A DNA stretch of 64,000 nt from Oryzias latipes (Eukaryota; Chordata; Actinopteri; Beloniformes; Adrianichthyidae), in contig NC_019867.2 of assembly GCF_002234675.1 (NCBI RefSeq), positions 31,624,614-31,688,613 of the forward strand, read 5' to 3'. Below, one piece after another: positions 10,801 to 32,333 of the stretch (position 1 is the first letter of the stretch; the number at the start of each line of letters is the position of its first letter). The translations under genes and the position numbers were made by a program. The notes below the pieces were generated by a model that was not told the DNA's origin, searched no databases, and was given only the letters and a program-made list of their open reading frames with translations.

Positions 10801-13551
10801 CTGAGTCCCAGAAACCTCCACTGAGTCCCAGAAAACTCCTCTGAGTCTCAGAAACCTCATCTGAGTCTCAGAAACCTCACCTGAGTCTCAAAAACCTCAT
10901 CTGAGTCTCAGAAACCTCATCTGAGTCTCAGAAACCTCCCCTGAGTCTCAAAAACCTCCTCTGAGTCTCAGAAATCTCATCTGAGTCTCAGAAACCTCAT
11001 TTGTGTCTCAGAAACCTCCCCTGAGTCTCAAAAACCTCCTCTGAGTCTCAGAAACCTCATCTGAGTCTCAGAAACCTCATCTGAGTCTCAGAAACCTCCC
11101 CTGAGTCTCAAAAACCTCCTCTGAGTCTCAGAAATCTCCTCTGAGTCTCAGAAACCTCATTTGTGTCTCAGAAACCTCCTCTGAGTCCCAGAAACCTCCC
11201 CTGAGTCTCAGAAACCTCATCTGAGTCTCAGAAACCCCATATGAGTCTCAGAAACCTTTTCTGAGTCTCAGAAACCTCACCTGAGTCTCAGAAACCTCAT
11301 TTGTGTCTCAGAAACCTCCACTGAGTCCCAGAAACCTCCACTGAGTCCCAGAAAACTCCTCTGAGTCTCAGAAACCTCATCTGAGTCTCAGAAACCTCAC
11401 CTGAGTCTCAAAAACCTCATCTGAGTCTCAGAAACCTCATCTGAGTCTCAGAAACCTCCCCTGAGTCTCAAAAACCTCCTCTGAGTCTCAGAAATCTCAT
11501 CTGAGTCTCAGAAACCTCATCTGAGTCTCAGAAACCTCATCTGAGTCTCAGAAACCTCCCCTGAGTCTCAAAAACCTCCTCTGAGTCTCAGAAATCTCAT
11601 CTGAGTCTCAGAAACCTCATTTGTGTCTCAGAAACCTCCTCTGAGTCCCAGAAACCTCCCCTGAGTCTCAGAAACCTCATCTGAGTCTCAGAAACCTCCC
11701 CTGAGTCTCAAAAACCTCCTCTGAGTCTCAGAAATCTCATCTGAGTCTCAGAAAACTCATTTGTGTCTCAGAAACCTCCACTGAGTCCCAGAAACCTCCA
11801 CTGAGTCCCAGAAAACTCCTCTGAGTCTCAGAAACCTCATCTGAGTCTCAGAAACCTCACCTGAGTCTCAAAAACCTCATCTGAGTCTCAGAAACCTCAT
11901 CTGAGTCTCAGAAACCTCCCCTGAGTCTCAAAAACCTCCTCTGAGTCTCAGAAATCTCATCTGAGTCTCAGAAACCTCATTTGTGTCTCAGAAACCTCCC
12001 CTGAGTCTCAAAAACCTCCTCTGAGTCTCAGAAACCTCATCTGAGTCTCAGACACCTCCCCTGAGTCTCAAAAACCTCCTCTGAGTCTCAGAAATCTCAT
12101 CTGAGTCTCAGAAACCTCATTTGTGTCTCAGAAACCTCCTCTGAGTCCCAGAAACCTCCCCTGAGTCTCAGAAACCTCATCTGAGTCTCAGAAACCTCCC
12201 CTGAGTCTCAAAAACCTCTTCTGAGTCTCAGAAATCTCATCTGAGTCTCAGAAACCTCATTTGTGTCTCAGAAACCTCCACTGAGTCCCAGAAACCTCCA
12301 CCGAGTCCCAGAAACCTCCTCTGAGTCTCAGAAACCTCCCCTGAGTCTCAAAAACCTCACCTGAGTCTCAAAAACCTCATCTGAGTCTCAGAAACCTCAT
12401 CTGAGTCTCAGAAACCTCCACTGAGTCCCAGAAACCTCCACTGAGTCCCAGAAACCTCCTCTGAGTCTCAGAAACCTCATCTGAGTCTCAGAAACCTCAC
12501 CTGAGTCTCAAAAACCTCATCTGAGTCTCAGAAACCTCCCCTGAGTCTCAAAAAACTCCTCTGACTCTCAGAAATCTCATCTGAGTCTCAGAAACCTCAT
12601 TTGTGTCTCAGAAACCTCCCCTGAGTCTCAAAAACCTCCTCTGAGTCTCAGAAACCTCATCTGAGTCTCAGAAACCTCCCCTGAGTCTCAAAAACCTCCT
12701 CTGAGTCTCAGAAATCTCATCTGAGTCTCAGAAACCTCATTTGTGTCTCAGAAACCTCTCCTGAGTCCCAGAAACCTCCCCTGAGTCTCAGAAACCTCCT
12801 CTGAGTCCCAGAAACCTCATCTGAGTCTCAGAAACCTCATCTGAGTCTCAGAAACCTCACCTGAGTCTCAAAAACCTCATCTGAGTCTCAGAAACCTCAC
12901 CTGAGTCTCAAAAACCTCCTCTGAGTCTCAGAAATCTTATCTGAGTCTCAGAAACCTCATTTGTGTCTCAGAAACCTCCTCTGAGTCCCAGAAACCTCCC
13001 CTGAGTCCCAGAAACCTCCTCTGAGTCTCAGAAACCTCCTCTGAGTCTCAGAAATCTCATCTGAGTCTCAGAAACCTCATTTGTGTCTCAGAAACCTCCT
13101 CTGAGTCCCAGAAACCTCCTCTGAGTCTCAGAAACCTCATCTGAGTCTCAGAAACCTCCCCTGAGTCTCAAAAACCTCCTCTGAGTCTCAGAAACCTCAT
13201 CTGAGTCTCAGAAACCTCCTCTGAGTCCCAGAAACCTCCCCTGAGTCTCAGAAACCTCATCTGAGTCTCAGAAACCTCCTCTGAGTTTTAGAAACCTCCT
13301 TTCAGTGACACCAACACCCACTTGTGTTTCAGATGCAGTACAGGGGGAAATGTCATCAGTTTTCAGAGGCCATGTTGCATCATGGGATGTATCGCGATAA
13401 CTCGTTCAATACTAACACCGCGAGGAGCAGAGTGACGGTCACCACGGAGACCCAACACAGGAGGGCCGACATCCATTATCTCTGTCAGCGTGGAAAAGAA
13501 AGTAGTCATGAAAGCAGCAGCAAACAAACACATGTGAGCAGTGATGGTTGA
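4829..13551 (+). CDS. pierce1: Pierce1, piercer of microtubule wall 1 (3 exons)
   Basis: Coding exons are 4829-4923, 7263-7341 and 13333-13551, giving 130 aa (the human protein is 136 aa). Exon 1 splits a Gly codon (GG|A); exon 2 ends on a codon boundary. All introns are GT-AG. Motifs shared with vertebrate PIERCE1/C9orf116 are TSDFYR and DLPRRFN in exon 1, [19 protein letters not shown] in exon 2, and [15 protein letters not shown] in exon 3. The C-terminal third is poorly conserved, so the stop at 13549-13551 is less certain. In the family, the protein is a luminal doublet-microtubule protein of motile cilia, needed for outer dynein arm attachment and left-right patterning. Intron 2, about 6 kb, is almost entirely a 20-bp minisatellite. 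The promoter carries a CRE and an X-box-like site. AATAAA-like runs lie near 13660 and 13730. Linkage to olfm1 matches human 9q34. Confidence 0.9.
4924..7262. other. pierce1 intron 1
   Basis: This intron holds a second X-box-like site, a short C run near 5311, a (GAT)n run at about 6480-6497 and a TG-rich stretch at about 7121-7160. The A-rich segment from about 6530 to 6870 looks like an interspersed element of unknown family. No other exon was recognised. Confidence 0.5.
4981..4994 (+). promoter_or_regulatory. second X-box-like site in pierce1 intron 1
   Basis: GTTGCCAGGGTTAC fits GTNRCC-N2-RGYAAC with a single mismatch in the right half. It lies 57 bp after exon 1. It could be a second RFX site, or chance. 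Confidence 0.35.
7341..13300. repeat. 20-bp minisatellite, 298 units, in pierce1 intron 2
   Basis: The consensus is CTGAGTCTCAGAAACCTCCT. Units stay in one 20-bp register from 7341 to 13300, so no net indel is visible in 5.96 kb. Point variants (CCCAG, AAAAACC, CCCCATATGAG, TTGTGTCTCAG) define higher-order structure: a block of about 1 kb near 7781-8780 recurs 1600 bp later (9381-10380), a segment at 8728-8940 recurs 320 bp later, and from 10741 a TTGTGTCTCA unit recurs 13 times at multiples of 20 bp. The first, degenerate unit contains the exon 2 splice donor. Confidence 0.98.
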
Positions 13552-13795
13552 TGTTGTTCTAGAGCAGCGGTGGGCAAACGTTTGGACCTCACATGGTTCT
13601 ATCACCTCAATAACTTTCTACAGCTAAGCAAGAGGAAGCAGGAATCCATTTGAGCCGTAAAAAATAAAAAGCATTGAATGAAAGAAATGTGAGCTTGCAT
13701 TTTTCCTTTGATCTTTATGACAAATTCTGCTAGAATAAAAAAAAAAGTGTAAGAAGCTGGTCCTGCGAGTCATTATTTAAAGTTGTGATGGTTTT
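13552..13795. other. pierce1 3' flank
   Basis: This is the probable 3' UTR and flank, with A-rich AATAAA-like runs. GCGGTGGGCAAACGTTTGG at about 13567 resembles an hAT-type terminal inverted repeat, but no partner end was found. Confidence 0.35.
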
Positions 13796-14400
13796 TCAGG
13801 CCGCGTCTCACAGCCACTACCTACATCTTGTGCATATTGCACAGATGTAAACCGGTCAGACGTGAATCTACGAGGAAAAAGGGAGAAAAGTTGTGGTCTT
13901 TACGTGAAATTTTCAAAGATGAATGAACCACGTTAAAACCACATAAGAAGTAGGAATAAACACACAAAGAACACGTAAACAACGTAGAAAATGAACCGTG
14001 TGATTATTGTGATGTTTATCTGCAGTTCATTAGTGATTCGTGGATCAATTATATAATTGTAACGTGATATGTGCGCCGTATACGTGATATGAAAAGTTAA
14101 TGCGTGAAAAGTCTGTAGACATACGTGGAACACACATTTGTGTTTGCATCTCACAAAAATCACACACAATTGCGTAATATTTAGGTAATAATTGCGTATA
14201 AAATATGTAAAATATGCATAAACTGTGTAATTCTCAACCGACCAAAACTGTTGAACAGGTCAAACCTGAATTCACGTAAAGAGCCGTCGGCTGAAACGGA
14301 CACCTGAGCACATCGACCAGTGAAGAACGCTCCGGCTGAGAGGCTCGGTGAGTATGGACCACCAAAAACTGTCAAAACTGTCACAAATTGTTCTAAATTT
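13796..14400 (+). mobile_element. Harbinger-like non-autonomous element, copy 1 (right end unclear)
   Basis: It begins CCGCGTCTCACAGCCACTAC and is similar through about 14310 to the copies at 29086-29735 and 59456-60107, all in the same orientation. Shared internal blocks include a GTGGTCTTTA segment, CGCCGTATACGTGAT, and CAACCGACCAAAA near the right end. The matching right inverted repeat is not clear here, so this copy is probably truncated. Confidence 0.65.
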
Positions 14401-15104
14401 ATTATTTAATGACGTGCTGTAAACTGTATATACTACACCTACGATATTCTATTTTTGGTTATTTAGCTGTGAATTTCACAAATATTTTATGATGTCGAGA
14501 GGCTTTCTGAATGTGTGACTGGATTTTCTTTTTTTGTCCAACACTGTGTGTGTGTGTGTGTGTGTGCATGCGTGTGTGTGCGTGTGCACGTGTGCGTGAG
14601 AGACGCCTGCTGAGTACCATCTGACACATGCAGCCTCAGCCAAGTACATTTACACACTCTGGTGTCTGCAGATAGATGTTGTTTCCATGACAACCCTTGG
14701 AGGTGCATGATTAATTTAAAGACATTCTTGCCTCCATCTCTTCTTCTCCTGCTGTCAGGTTTTTCTCTCTCGGTCTATCATGAATAAATCAGGGAGCAGA
14801 ACTTCAGCCAGAGTCAGAATGTCACTGCTACCACCGCATCCATGGAGGCTCCGCTTCCTCATAAATATAGATGCAATCAATGACACGGATGCTTGTTTAG
14901 CTGCATAATTGAAAATCAATTTCTTATTCACATTATTTTTGGATGTTTTTAGTCTGATTCCATTTCTCTAACTGACATTTCCAGCTGTCTTGGATAACGT
15001 TTTAAATGTTTTTAAAAGCAATAAAAAAACTGAATCTGACTGACGACCACTCAGGTCTAAGTTGTTGGTTGAAACATTGCATCACATCATGGCTGCATGA
15101 TTGT
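14401..15104. other. intergenic, dinucleotide repeat and unassigned DNA
   Basis: A TG-rich dinucleotide repeat lies at about 14545-14597. Nothing else was recognised. Confidence 0.4.
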
Positions 15105-15375
15105 TATTAAATTAAATTAATTTTATTTATATGGCACCTTTCATGACAAAAAAGACAGCTCAAGGTCTGCTTTATGGGACCTCAGTTCTTCTTCAGAGGA
15201 TAGAAAGCATTTGCCTTTATTTAAACCTTGATCCGGTCTCTGAAACAGCCGCTGCAAAGTACTTAAAGTCTCAACTTCCTGCACACCCCTGGCCCCTAAA
15301 GAGGCAGCCCAGAGCTGAGGCTCCAGGTAGATGCCACAGCGCTCAGCAGTGAGCAGCATCTTAAAACCAAATTTA
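15105..15375 (-). mobile_element. probable retroposon 3' end
   Basis: The segment starts with ATTAAATTAA runs and then TTTTATTTATATGGCACCTT, a reverse-complement 3' terminus common in fish LINE/SINE families. Family and exact right end are unknown. Confidence 0.35.
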
Positions 15376-15380
15376 ATGGT

Positions 15381-15596
15381 TTAACCCTTGTGCTATCTTA
15401 GATGACCCCCCCCCCCTTCCATTGACGTGTTCCCCCTACCATGACAAAGGTGGATAAAGGTGGAAAGATTTCATGTAATCCATGGACACCAGTGAAGATC
15501 ACAAATCATTGAAGAAAAAAGGTTCAGAGCTCTGTCTAGTGGGTCTAGATGACCCAACTCCCAACGTTAAAGTGCCTAGGATAACACAAGGGTTAC
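15381..15596. mobile_element. piggyBac-like MITE, copy 1
   Basis: It begins TTAACCCTTGTGCTATC and ends GATAACACAAGGGTTAC, so the ends are inverted repeats next to TTAA-like targets, as for piggyBac-type elements. The interior matches 32516-32717 in inverted orientation over nearly the whole length, including the segment around GGTTCAGAGCTCTGTCTAGT. No transposase is encoded. Confidence 0.65.
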
Positions 15597-15601
15597 AGAG
15601 T

Positions 15602-15729
15602 TGAAGCTGTGATAGCTGCAATAGGTGGACCCACATCATACTGAACTCCATGGGATTGGAATGGGATGCCAGTACAGTTCATATGGGTGTCAAGGCAGGC
15701 GAGCCAATACTTTTGGTAATTTAGTGTAG
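15602..15729 (+). mobile_element. Tc1-like transposon right-end fragment
   Basis: The segment ends CCAATACTTTTGGTAATTTAGTGTA, the characteristic right terminus of a Tc1/mariner family with a TA target. The preceding sequence corresponds to the 3' end of a Tc1 transposase region, heavily decayed. It is a different family from the copies at 18200 and 60896. Confidence 0.65.
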
Positions 15730-16828
15730 ATGGCTTAAAACAAACCAAATTCAAAAAACGTCCAGAGCATCGGTCTAAAGAAGTCCTCCAGGCAGCTAAA
15801 GTCAAGGCAATCATCTGATTTCTCCTATGCAAAAACAAAAATGCATATTTAGACTTGCATGCATATCATACTTCCTCTCTTCTTCCTGATGAAAAATCTC
15901 AAAATCTGGACTTGTTCTCTGTCAGGAGAACAGAAATGCAAGATGTTTGACTTGAGCAGGAAGTAAAACTTCAACCAAAACCAGACTCTTAAATACACTT
16001 AGTGTTAGGTGAACCGTTATGGATGCTTGTTAAGTGAAACCTGGTGTGACTGTGATGGGAGGGGGGTGGTTTAATAAAACCAAGAGGACCATGACAACAC
16101 CAAAACAACCTTTTGGAGGTGAGACATGTTTTCTGTCTGCAGCGTTCATCCCAGACTTCAGACGCCGCGGCGTTCAGCTAGCCGAGACATTGGAGCGACC
16201 TCCTGCAGCGCTGCAGCCCCCTGCCTCACGCAGCCGAGCATTCCTGCTCTGACAGCCCACAGAGGGCCGACAGCTGCCTGAAACGAAGCTGCAGGCTCCC
16301 TCCGCCGCTGCTGAAGCCAGAGCGCCTCAGAGGACCATCAAGCTCTCAGGTGTTTCTGCACAAACCCGACCAGAACCCAGCAGAGATTGGACTGAAGATG
16401 GGATCTTTTTACAACACCATGGATGAGCAGGTCTGGTCTTCAGGAGCATCAGTTCTGGGAGGGGGGGTTAAAAATAAACCGATATTTTCTGCCTGAAGCC
16501 AAATGGCTCCTCGTGAACACAGTAAGACCTGCTCAGCATCACTGACAGCTCCTCCTCCTCCTCCTCCTCCTTCACAGTCCTGCTCAGCAGCCAGGCTGTG
16601 ACATCACACACACTGTGAGATGGAGGATTCTGTTTCCACTCGGCAGGTTTTTGGCGTTGCATCAGAGAAGAAGACGGCGAAGAAGAGGAGGAGGGGGAGG
16701 AGAGAGCAGAGCAGAGCGGCAGGCGGAGTGGAGCAGCAGATTAACAGATGAGCAGGGAACCTGATCACTAACTGGAGTGAAGCGATCGATAAGGGCGACA
16801 GGCGGCACGGCTGTCTTCAGGAGGACAG
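15730..16828. other. olfm1 upstream region
   Basis: No second first exon was recognised, although mammalian OLFM1 has two alternative first exons. A (CCT)n run lies at about 16550-16571, and the GA-rich, moderately CpG-containing segment at 16660-16828 is the likely 5' UTR and core promoter. Confidence 0.4.
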
Positions 16829-27289
<10,461 letters not shown>

Positions 27290-29085
27290 GGTGTAAAACC
27301 AGTGCAGCTCTTCACAGCGGCACTGCTCTAAACCTGAAATGATTGGAATTTAAGACCCCTCCCAAGGATTCTGGGACATAGCCTTCACCCGTTAATGGAG
27401 AGAGCAAACCAATCAGGTCAACCCGTGTGCTTCCAGGAGCGAGGGAGGTTAGTGTTAGGGTTCGGTCCAGAACTTCACCGCAGGCATGATCTGCTAGTTT
27501 AACCCTTTAACACAGGACGTTCTCGTGACCATCGTGACGCTTCAAACATGTACACATTTAACGTTATTCCAGTGGATTCTGAAGCAGAGAAAAGCAACTT
27601 TGCATGGATGTGCAACACTGTGTTGCATGTCGGCTCCAAGCCAATTTAAAAAGCTGCTTCTCTTCGCCTCAGAATCAGCTGATTCACGTTGATGGCGTGA
27701 ACGGTCAAGGAGTGGCGGTATGTTGTTAAAGTGTTAATTGAACCAGTCGTCCAAAAGTTTCTGAGTCAGCCCTCTTGTAAATGTGGACATTTTCAGCACA
27801 CTGCAGAAATGTTTGCAGACTCTCACATTCATGAGTGCAATAGTACGAACGCACAATCAGACATGAGCCCGACAATGGAAATGAGTATAGCATGCCCCCC
27901 ATGCAGACGACTGCTACACTTGTATTAAAGGAAGGCAGGGATTTCTCTGCAAATGGAGGAAGCTAGTGCTAATGCTAACCTACTGCTTCTTGATCTGGAT
28001 CAAATCAAAGACCTCTCTCGGTCCTGGAACGCCACACTGAGTGCTGGACTGTTAACTTCCTGTGTGACTGCCTACTTCTACGAAACGAATGTGAGGTTTA
28101 TTTCTAAGCACCTGCAGAGATCTTTGTCACAAATACCTGAAACACCTGCAACCAGACGGTCTCGCAGACGGAGGCAGAACCCTAAACTTTTTATGATATA
28201 TTTTGTCAGTGGGTGTTTTTTATCACCTTACAAAAGGTAGTATTTACTCTGACCTACATATGATAGCAATGTCTTTTCTTACTGTTGTGTATCGAGTAGC
28301 AATACAGACTGTTTTTCTCTTTTACAGTAGATTAAGCAATCAGCCTGAGACTCTTCCCTCCATCTTTTTTCCCCCAAAATATCACCACACAGCTTTCTGA
28401 TTAATTTGTCCCATTTGTTGCTGCTACTAAACACCAACTGGGTTTCTTATTCTGATGAGAAACTTGAGAAGGGTTTGTCATACTTAACCCTCCTTCCAGC
28501 TTCCCTCCCTTAAAGGATCACGTTCGTTGGAGATCCAAAGCTTCCTCGACGTCTCAGGTCGGAAAGTGGCGAGTCTTTCACTCCGGTGGGCCTCTGAAGC
28601 CCTCCGTCTTCAGGTCAGGCCTCCCTCAGCCACCATCAGAGTTTACTGGCTGTGCTGTTGTTTGAGCTTGCATGTAATCATTATTGTGCTGTACGATGAA
28701 TTCAGTATTGATGTGTGTGCCAACACGCCGATATGGAAACGCTCTGACATGACTCGCAGCCTGTTCTGGTGACAGAATCTTCTGAACTTTAAGGCTCTTT
28801 GTCATTCGTGGTACTTATGTTGCAGCATAGCTTCACTCAGATCACAGGTTTATGTAAATGGTATGTGACTGTGACTATAAGACCACAATAATACACGAGT
28901 GTGTGCAAACAAAGTAAAAAAAAGTACAAATGTTTGTACTTTGTAGACAGATTTGTAATGTGTTAGATGTGTTTTCTTTCAGACATTCATACCTTAAGCT
29001 TTAGTTTGAAGTAAATGAGTATTATATGTTGTTGCTGACAGGAGGAGTTTCCTTATGAACAGACTGCACACGGTACCTTCACCTT
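27290..29085. other. probable olfm1 3' UTR and downstream DNA
   Basis: No second gene was recognised. Short open frames, including one of 95 codons at 27953-28240, have no recognisable similarity. AATAAA-type signals are scattered, and a candidate distal signal lies at 30640. Confidence 0.4.
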
Positions 29086-29735
29086 TACCGTGTCACAGCT
29101 ACTACGTACATTTTGTGCATATTGATGAAAACTGGTCAGACATGGATTTACGTGGAAAAAGTGAGAAAATTTGTGGTCGTTATGTGAAATTTTCACAGAT
29201 GTATCAGGAATGAACCACGTTAACCTGTAGAAGAAGTAGGAATAAACCACGCAAAGAACACGTAAACCAACGTAGAACATGAACCGTGTGATTATTGTGC
29301 TGTTTATCAGAAATTCATTAGTGATTCGTGCATCAATTACTTAATTTTGGCATATGTGCGCCGTATACGTGATCTAAAAGTTATACATTGGTGGTTCATG
29401 CGTGAAAAGTCTGTTAGACAAACGTAGAACGATCCTGGAAAGACACAAATTTGTATACGCATCTCGCAAAACTCACGCACAATTGAAGACCTCATAATTG
29501 CGTATAAACTACGTAAAATATGCGTAAACTGCGTCATTTTCAACCGACCAAAAATCCTGAACAGCTCAAACTTGAATTCACGTATAGAGCCATCGGCTGA
29601 AACCCTCAACGGACATCTGAGCACATTGACAAATGCAAGAAACGCTTATGAATTACATATGTCACGCATGGATCCCGAAAGACGGAAATTTAACACGTGG
29701 AAAATGTACAGAATGTAGGTAGTGGCTGTGTGACA
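29086..29735 (+). mobile_element. Harbinger-like non-autonomous element, copy 2
   Basis: It starts CCGTGTCACAGCTACTACGT and ends GAATGTAGGTAGTGGCTGTG plus TGACACC, an inverted copy of the start. The interior matches copies at 13796 and 59456. It is dense in CACGTA/TACGTG-type motifs. There is no coding capacity for a transposase. Confidence 0.8.
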
Positions 29736-31000
29736 CCGCCTTCTCCTTTTTATTTTTAGGTTTGGGGTTTAAAAACAAAAATGTATATTCTCATTGGAGA
29801 CCAACACTGACGATCAAGAAAGTGTGACTCTAGTTCAGATTCATCCAGATAGAACTTGAAAAACAAGAAACACCCAAAGAGCTTCAGCAGACTCCACAGG
29901 ATGACAGTAAAAAACAAAAAATCAATGTAAAAGACGAGATGTTAATATAAACGGATGGAAGCAACACAGAAAACGCAAACTAATAGACACTCATCATGTT
30001 AAAACAAAAAGATCAAAAGAAAAGCTTCAGTCATCAGAACGATCACACAACTGTCCTTCATGAAATGAATCACCTCATTTTTGAAACAACATGAGTGATG
30101 TTAGAGTTCATAACGATAAAAGCCAAGAAATAATAACCTGCAATAATTTTTACTCACATAACCAAATACTTTTTTAGTCATTTTAAAATCTGTCTTAAAA
30201 AGTGTTTTTACTGCATTTCTTTGAGATTTATGAAAAAAAGCCAGTAGAATTGGTCAATCCAGCCCTGCTTACACTCACACCCATGTACATATACACACAA
30301 GCACAAACTCACACACATAATATCTTTTACATCAAATCTCCATCTTTGCACTGGTAGTAATGAGATAAACAGAAGAATGGTTTGATTCTACAGCTTGAAT
30401 GTAAAGTGTCTAGAGTTCATCAGCACAAAGTTGTGCATCAATACAGGAGTGTTTATTCGTTTTTCTTTCTTCTGTGGTCGTTCAGGAGACCTACAGCTTC
30501 CCTGTTAGTCAGGACGAGACAGCCTGACCTGTAGAGGAGGTGGTAACGTGGTGGAGCTCTGGTGCTGCCAGGTGACTGTGCAGCAGCGGCTTTGTGGTTG
30601 TGGGGTTGCCTACGATTCTGGAATTTGTATTAGAGAATTAATAAAGCTGTGCGGCTGTTGCTGGAACCTGAAGTCTTTCCTTCATTACTCTTCATAAGGA
30701 ACCGTTTGGTTCTGCTGTCTGCAGTGTAACATCATCAGGATTTTATTCTTCAACTTTCATCAAATATAAATGTTTATAACTTTAGTTACCAACACTGTTT
30801 AATTGTTTTCTTCAAGCTGACATGACTTTAGACCCTCTCTTCCATTCAAAGCCCAGTCCATCATGAAAGGAGGGATGAACACTTCAGACCAACAGAAAAA
30901 TGGCTAAAGCCAGTGAATCTTTGTCTGAACAGCGTTTATCTTTTCCCAGCCTGTCTTATTTCTAATACAAAAAGACAAAGTTATTCAAAAACGAAATCCC
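29736..31000. other. intergenic
   Basis: No gene was recognised. AATAAA at 30640-30645 could be a distal olfm1 polyadenylation signal, but this is only inference from position. Confidence 0.35.
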
Positions 31001-32333
31001 AATTGAATCGGTTAGTTCAAAAGTGGCCCAAGTCCACAATTTTTCAAAATAGAGATATTATATGCTCTATGGTCTTCAAGGGGAAAAGCTATCTGATCAT
31101 GTGCAAAAAAGTCCCCAGTCTGTTTTAATGCATTGCCTATGCTTGACATTTAAAATGCATTAAGTGCTAAATTCCTGGACTTGGGCCTCTCTTGCATGGA
31201 TTTAGCTTTATCCCATAGATCAGTGTTTTTCAACCTTTTCTGAGCTACGGCACACTTTAACCTTAAAAAAAATCCCGCGGCACACCAGCATCCAAAAAAA
31301 AAAGGAGAAACTCATGGTCTGTATTGATCTACAGCCCCTCCACAATCTCACATGCATTTTTGAGATAATTGTGTCAGAAAAAGCTGGAAACTGCAGCTGT
31401 TTGCTTTTCTAAAAAATGCAATAAAAGTTAAGTTAGAAGATTTAAAAACAGATTGATGTGTGTTCGTTGTCTCAAGACGTTTAACAACAGATCTCCTTGT
31501 GCGCTGTCAATCTCATGACCCAATGCATCATGGGAGATGTAGTGCATAAAACGGCTGGAGATCGGTTTTCGGAGCTTCATTGTTTTGTTCACTTGTTCCA
31601 CGGTCTGATACCGGATTCTGTGGAAAGCTACACCGCTAAAGACGAGCTTTAGCTGGTATTTTTGTTAGAACTGAGCGACTTTACGAGCTAAATCGGGACA
31701 AGGAAGTGAAGACTTTAACCACTTCTGATTGGTCAGACTGATGACATGTGATTAAGCTCCCCAAGAATGATTGGTGGAGACAGTTAAAGGGACGGGACTT
31801 TTCCAAAATACAGCCGAAGCTGCAGCTGAATCGCGGTACTGTACAGTCATTCTTATCAAAATGTCTTTAATAAAATAAAATAAACGCAAAGAAAATGTAT
31901 TTTACATCTTTCATATTCCTAACTCCTCAGTGTTTTATCAGGGCCTGTTTGGATGAACAGAGAGCTGAAATCCTGGAGATGGGAAATGTTTTTAGATCAG
32001 TTAATGAGGGCAATTTCCCACGGCACACTAGTGTGCCGCGGCACACTGGTTGAAAAACACTGCCATAGATGACAGCACTAGTTATCCAATATGGCAGCAC
32101 CTCTGTTTAATTCAAGAAGGGCCCAAGTCCAGAGACTTTAGTTTGCTAGTCCTCTGAAATGTTAAAAGTGAGGTGCTTCATATTATAGCATTTGTAAGCA
32201 ATGAACTGGTGCTAAATCTGGGTAAAGTATTAATCATTTGGTGTAGCCTCCCTTTAAGCTATGCCATTAAAATCATTTCCTGGAAAAACAAACCTCTTGG
32301 ACTTGGGCCCCTTTTGAACTAACCGATTCAATT
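31001..32333. mobile_element. inverted-repeat element hosting a hAT insertion
   Basis: The left end AATTGAATCGGTTAGTTCAA and the next 15 bases (31001-31035) are repeated in reverse complement at 32299-32333 with one mismatch. Shorter inverted GGACTTGGGCC/GGCCCAAGTCC motifs lie inside. Without the inserted hAT element and its duplicated target, the host is about 480 bp, the size of a MITE. Confidence 0.7.
31221..32062. mobile_element. non-autonomous hAT element with perfect target duplication
   Basis: Its 15-bp terminal inverted repeats are CAGTGTTTTTCAACC and GGTTGAAAAACACTG. It is flanked by a perfect 8-bp duplication CCATAGAT (31213-31220 and 32063-32070), the signature of hAT transposition. 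The length is 842 bp. No transposase frame is present. Confidence 0.92.

Noticed and set aside
7341-13300. Resemblance to a CRISPR-like repeat array
   Set aside because: Units are contiguous without unique spacers, and the locus is a vertebrate intron.
27953-28240. 95-codon frame as a possible small gene
   Set aside because: No similarity, no splice or promoter context, and a basic low-complexity tail. Chance cannot be excluded.
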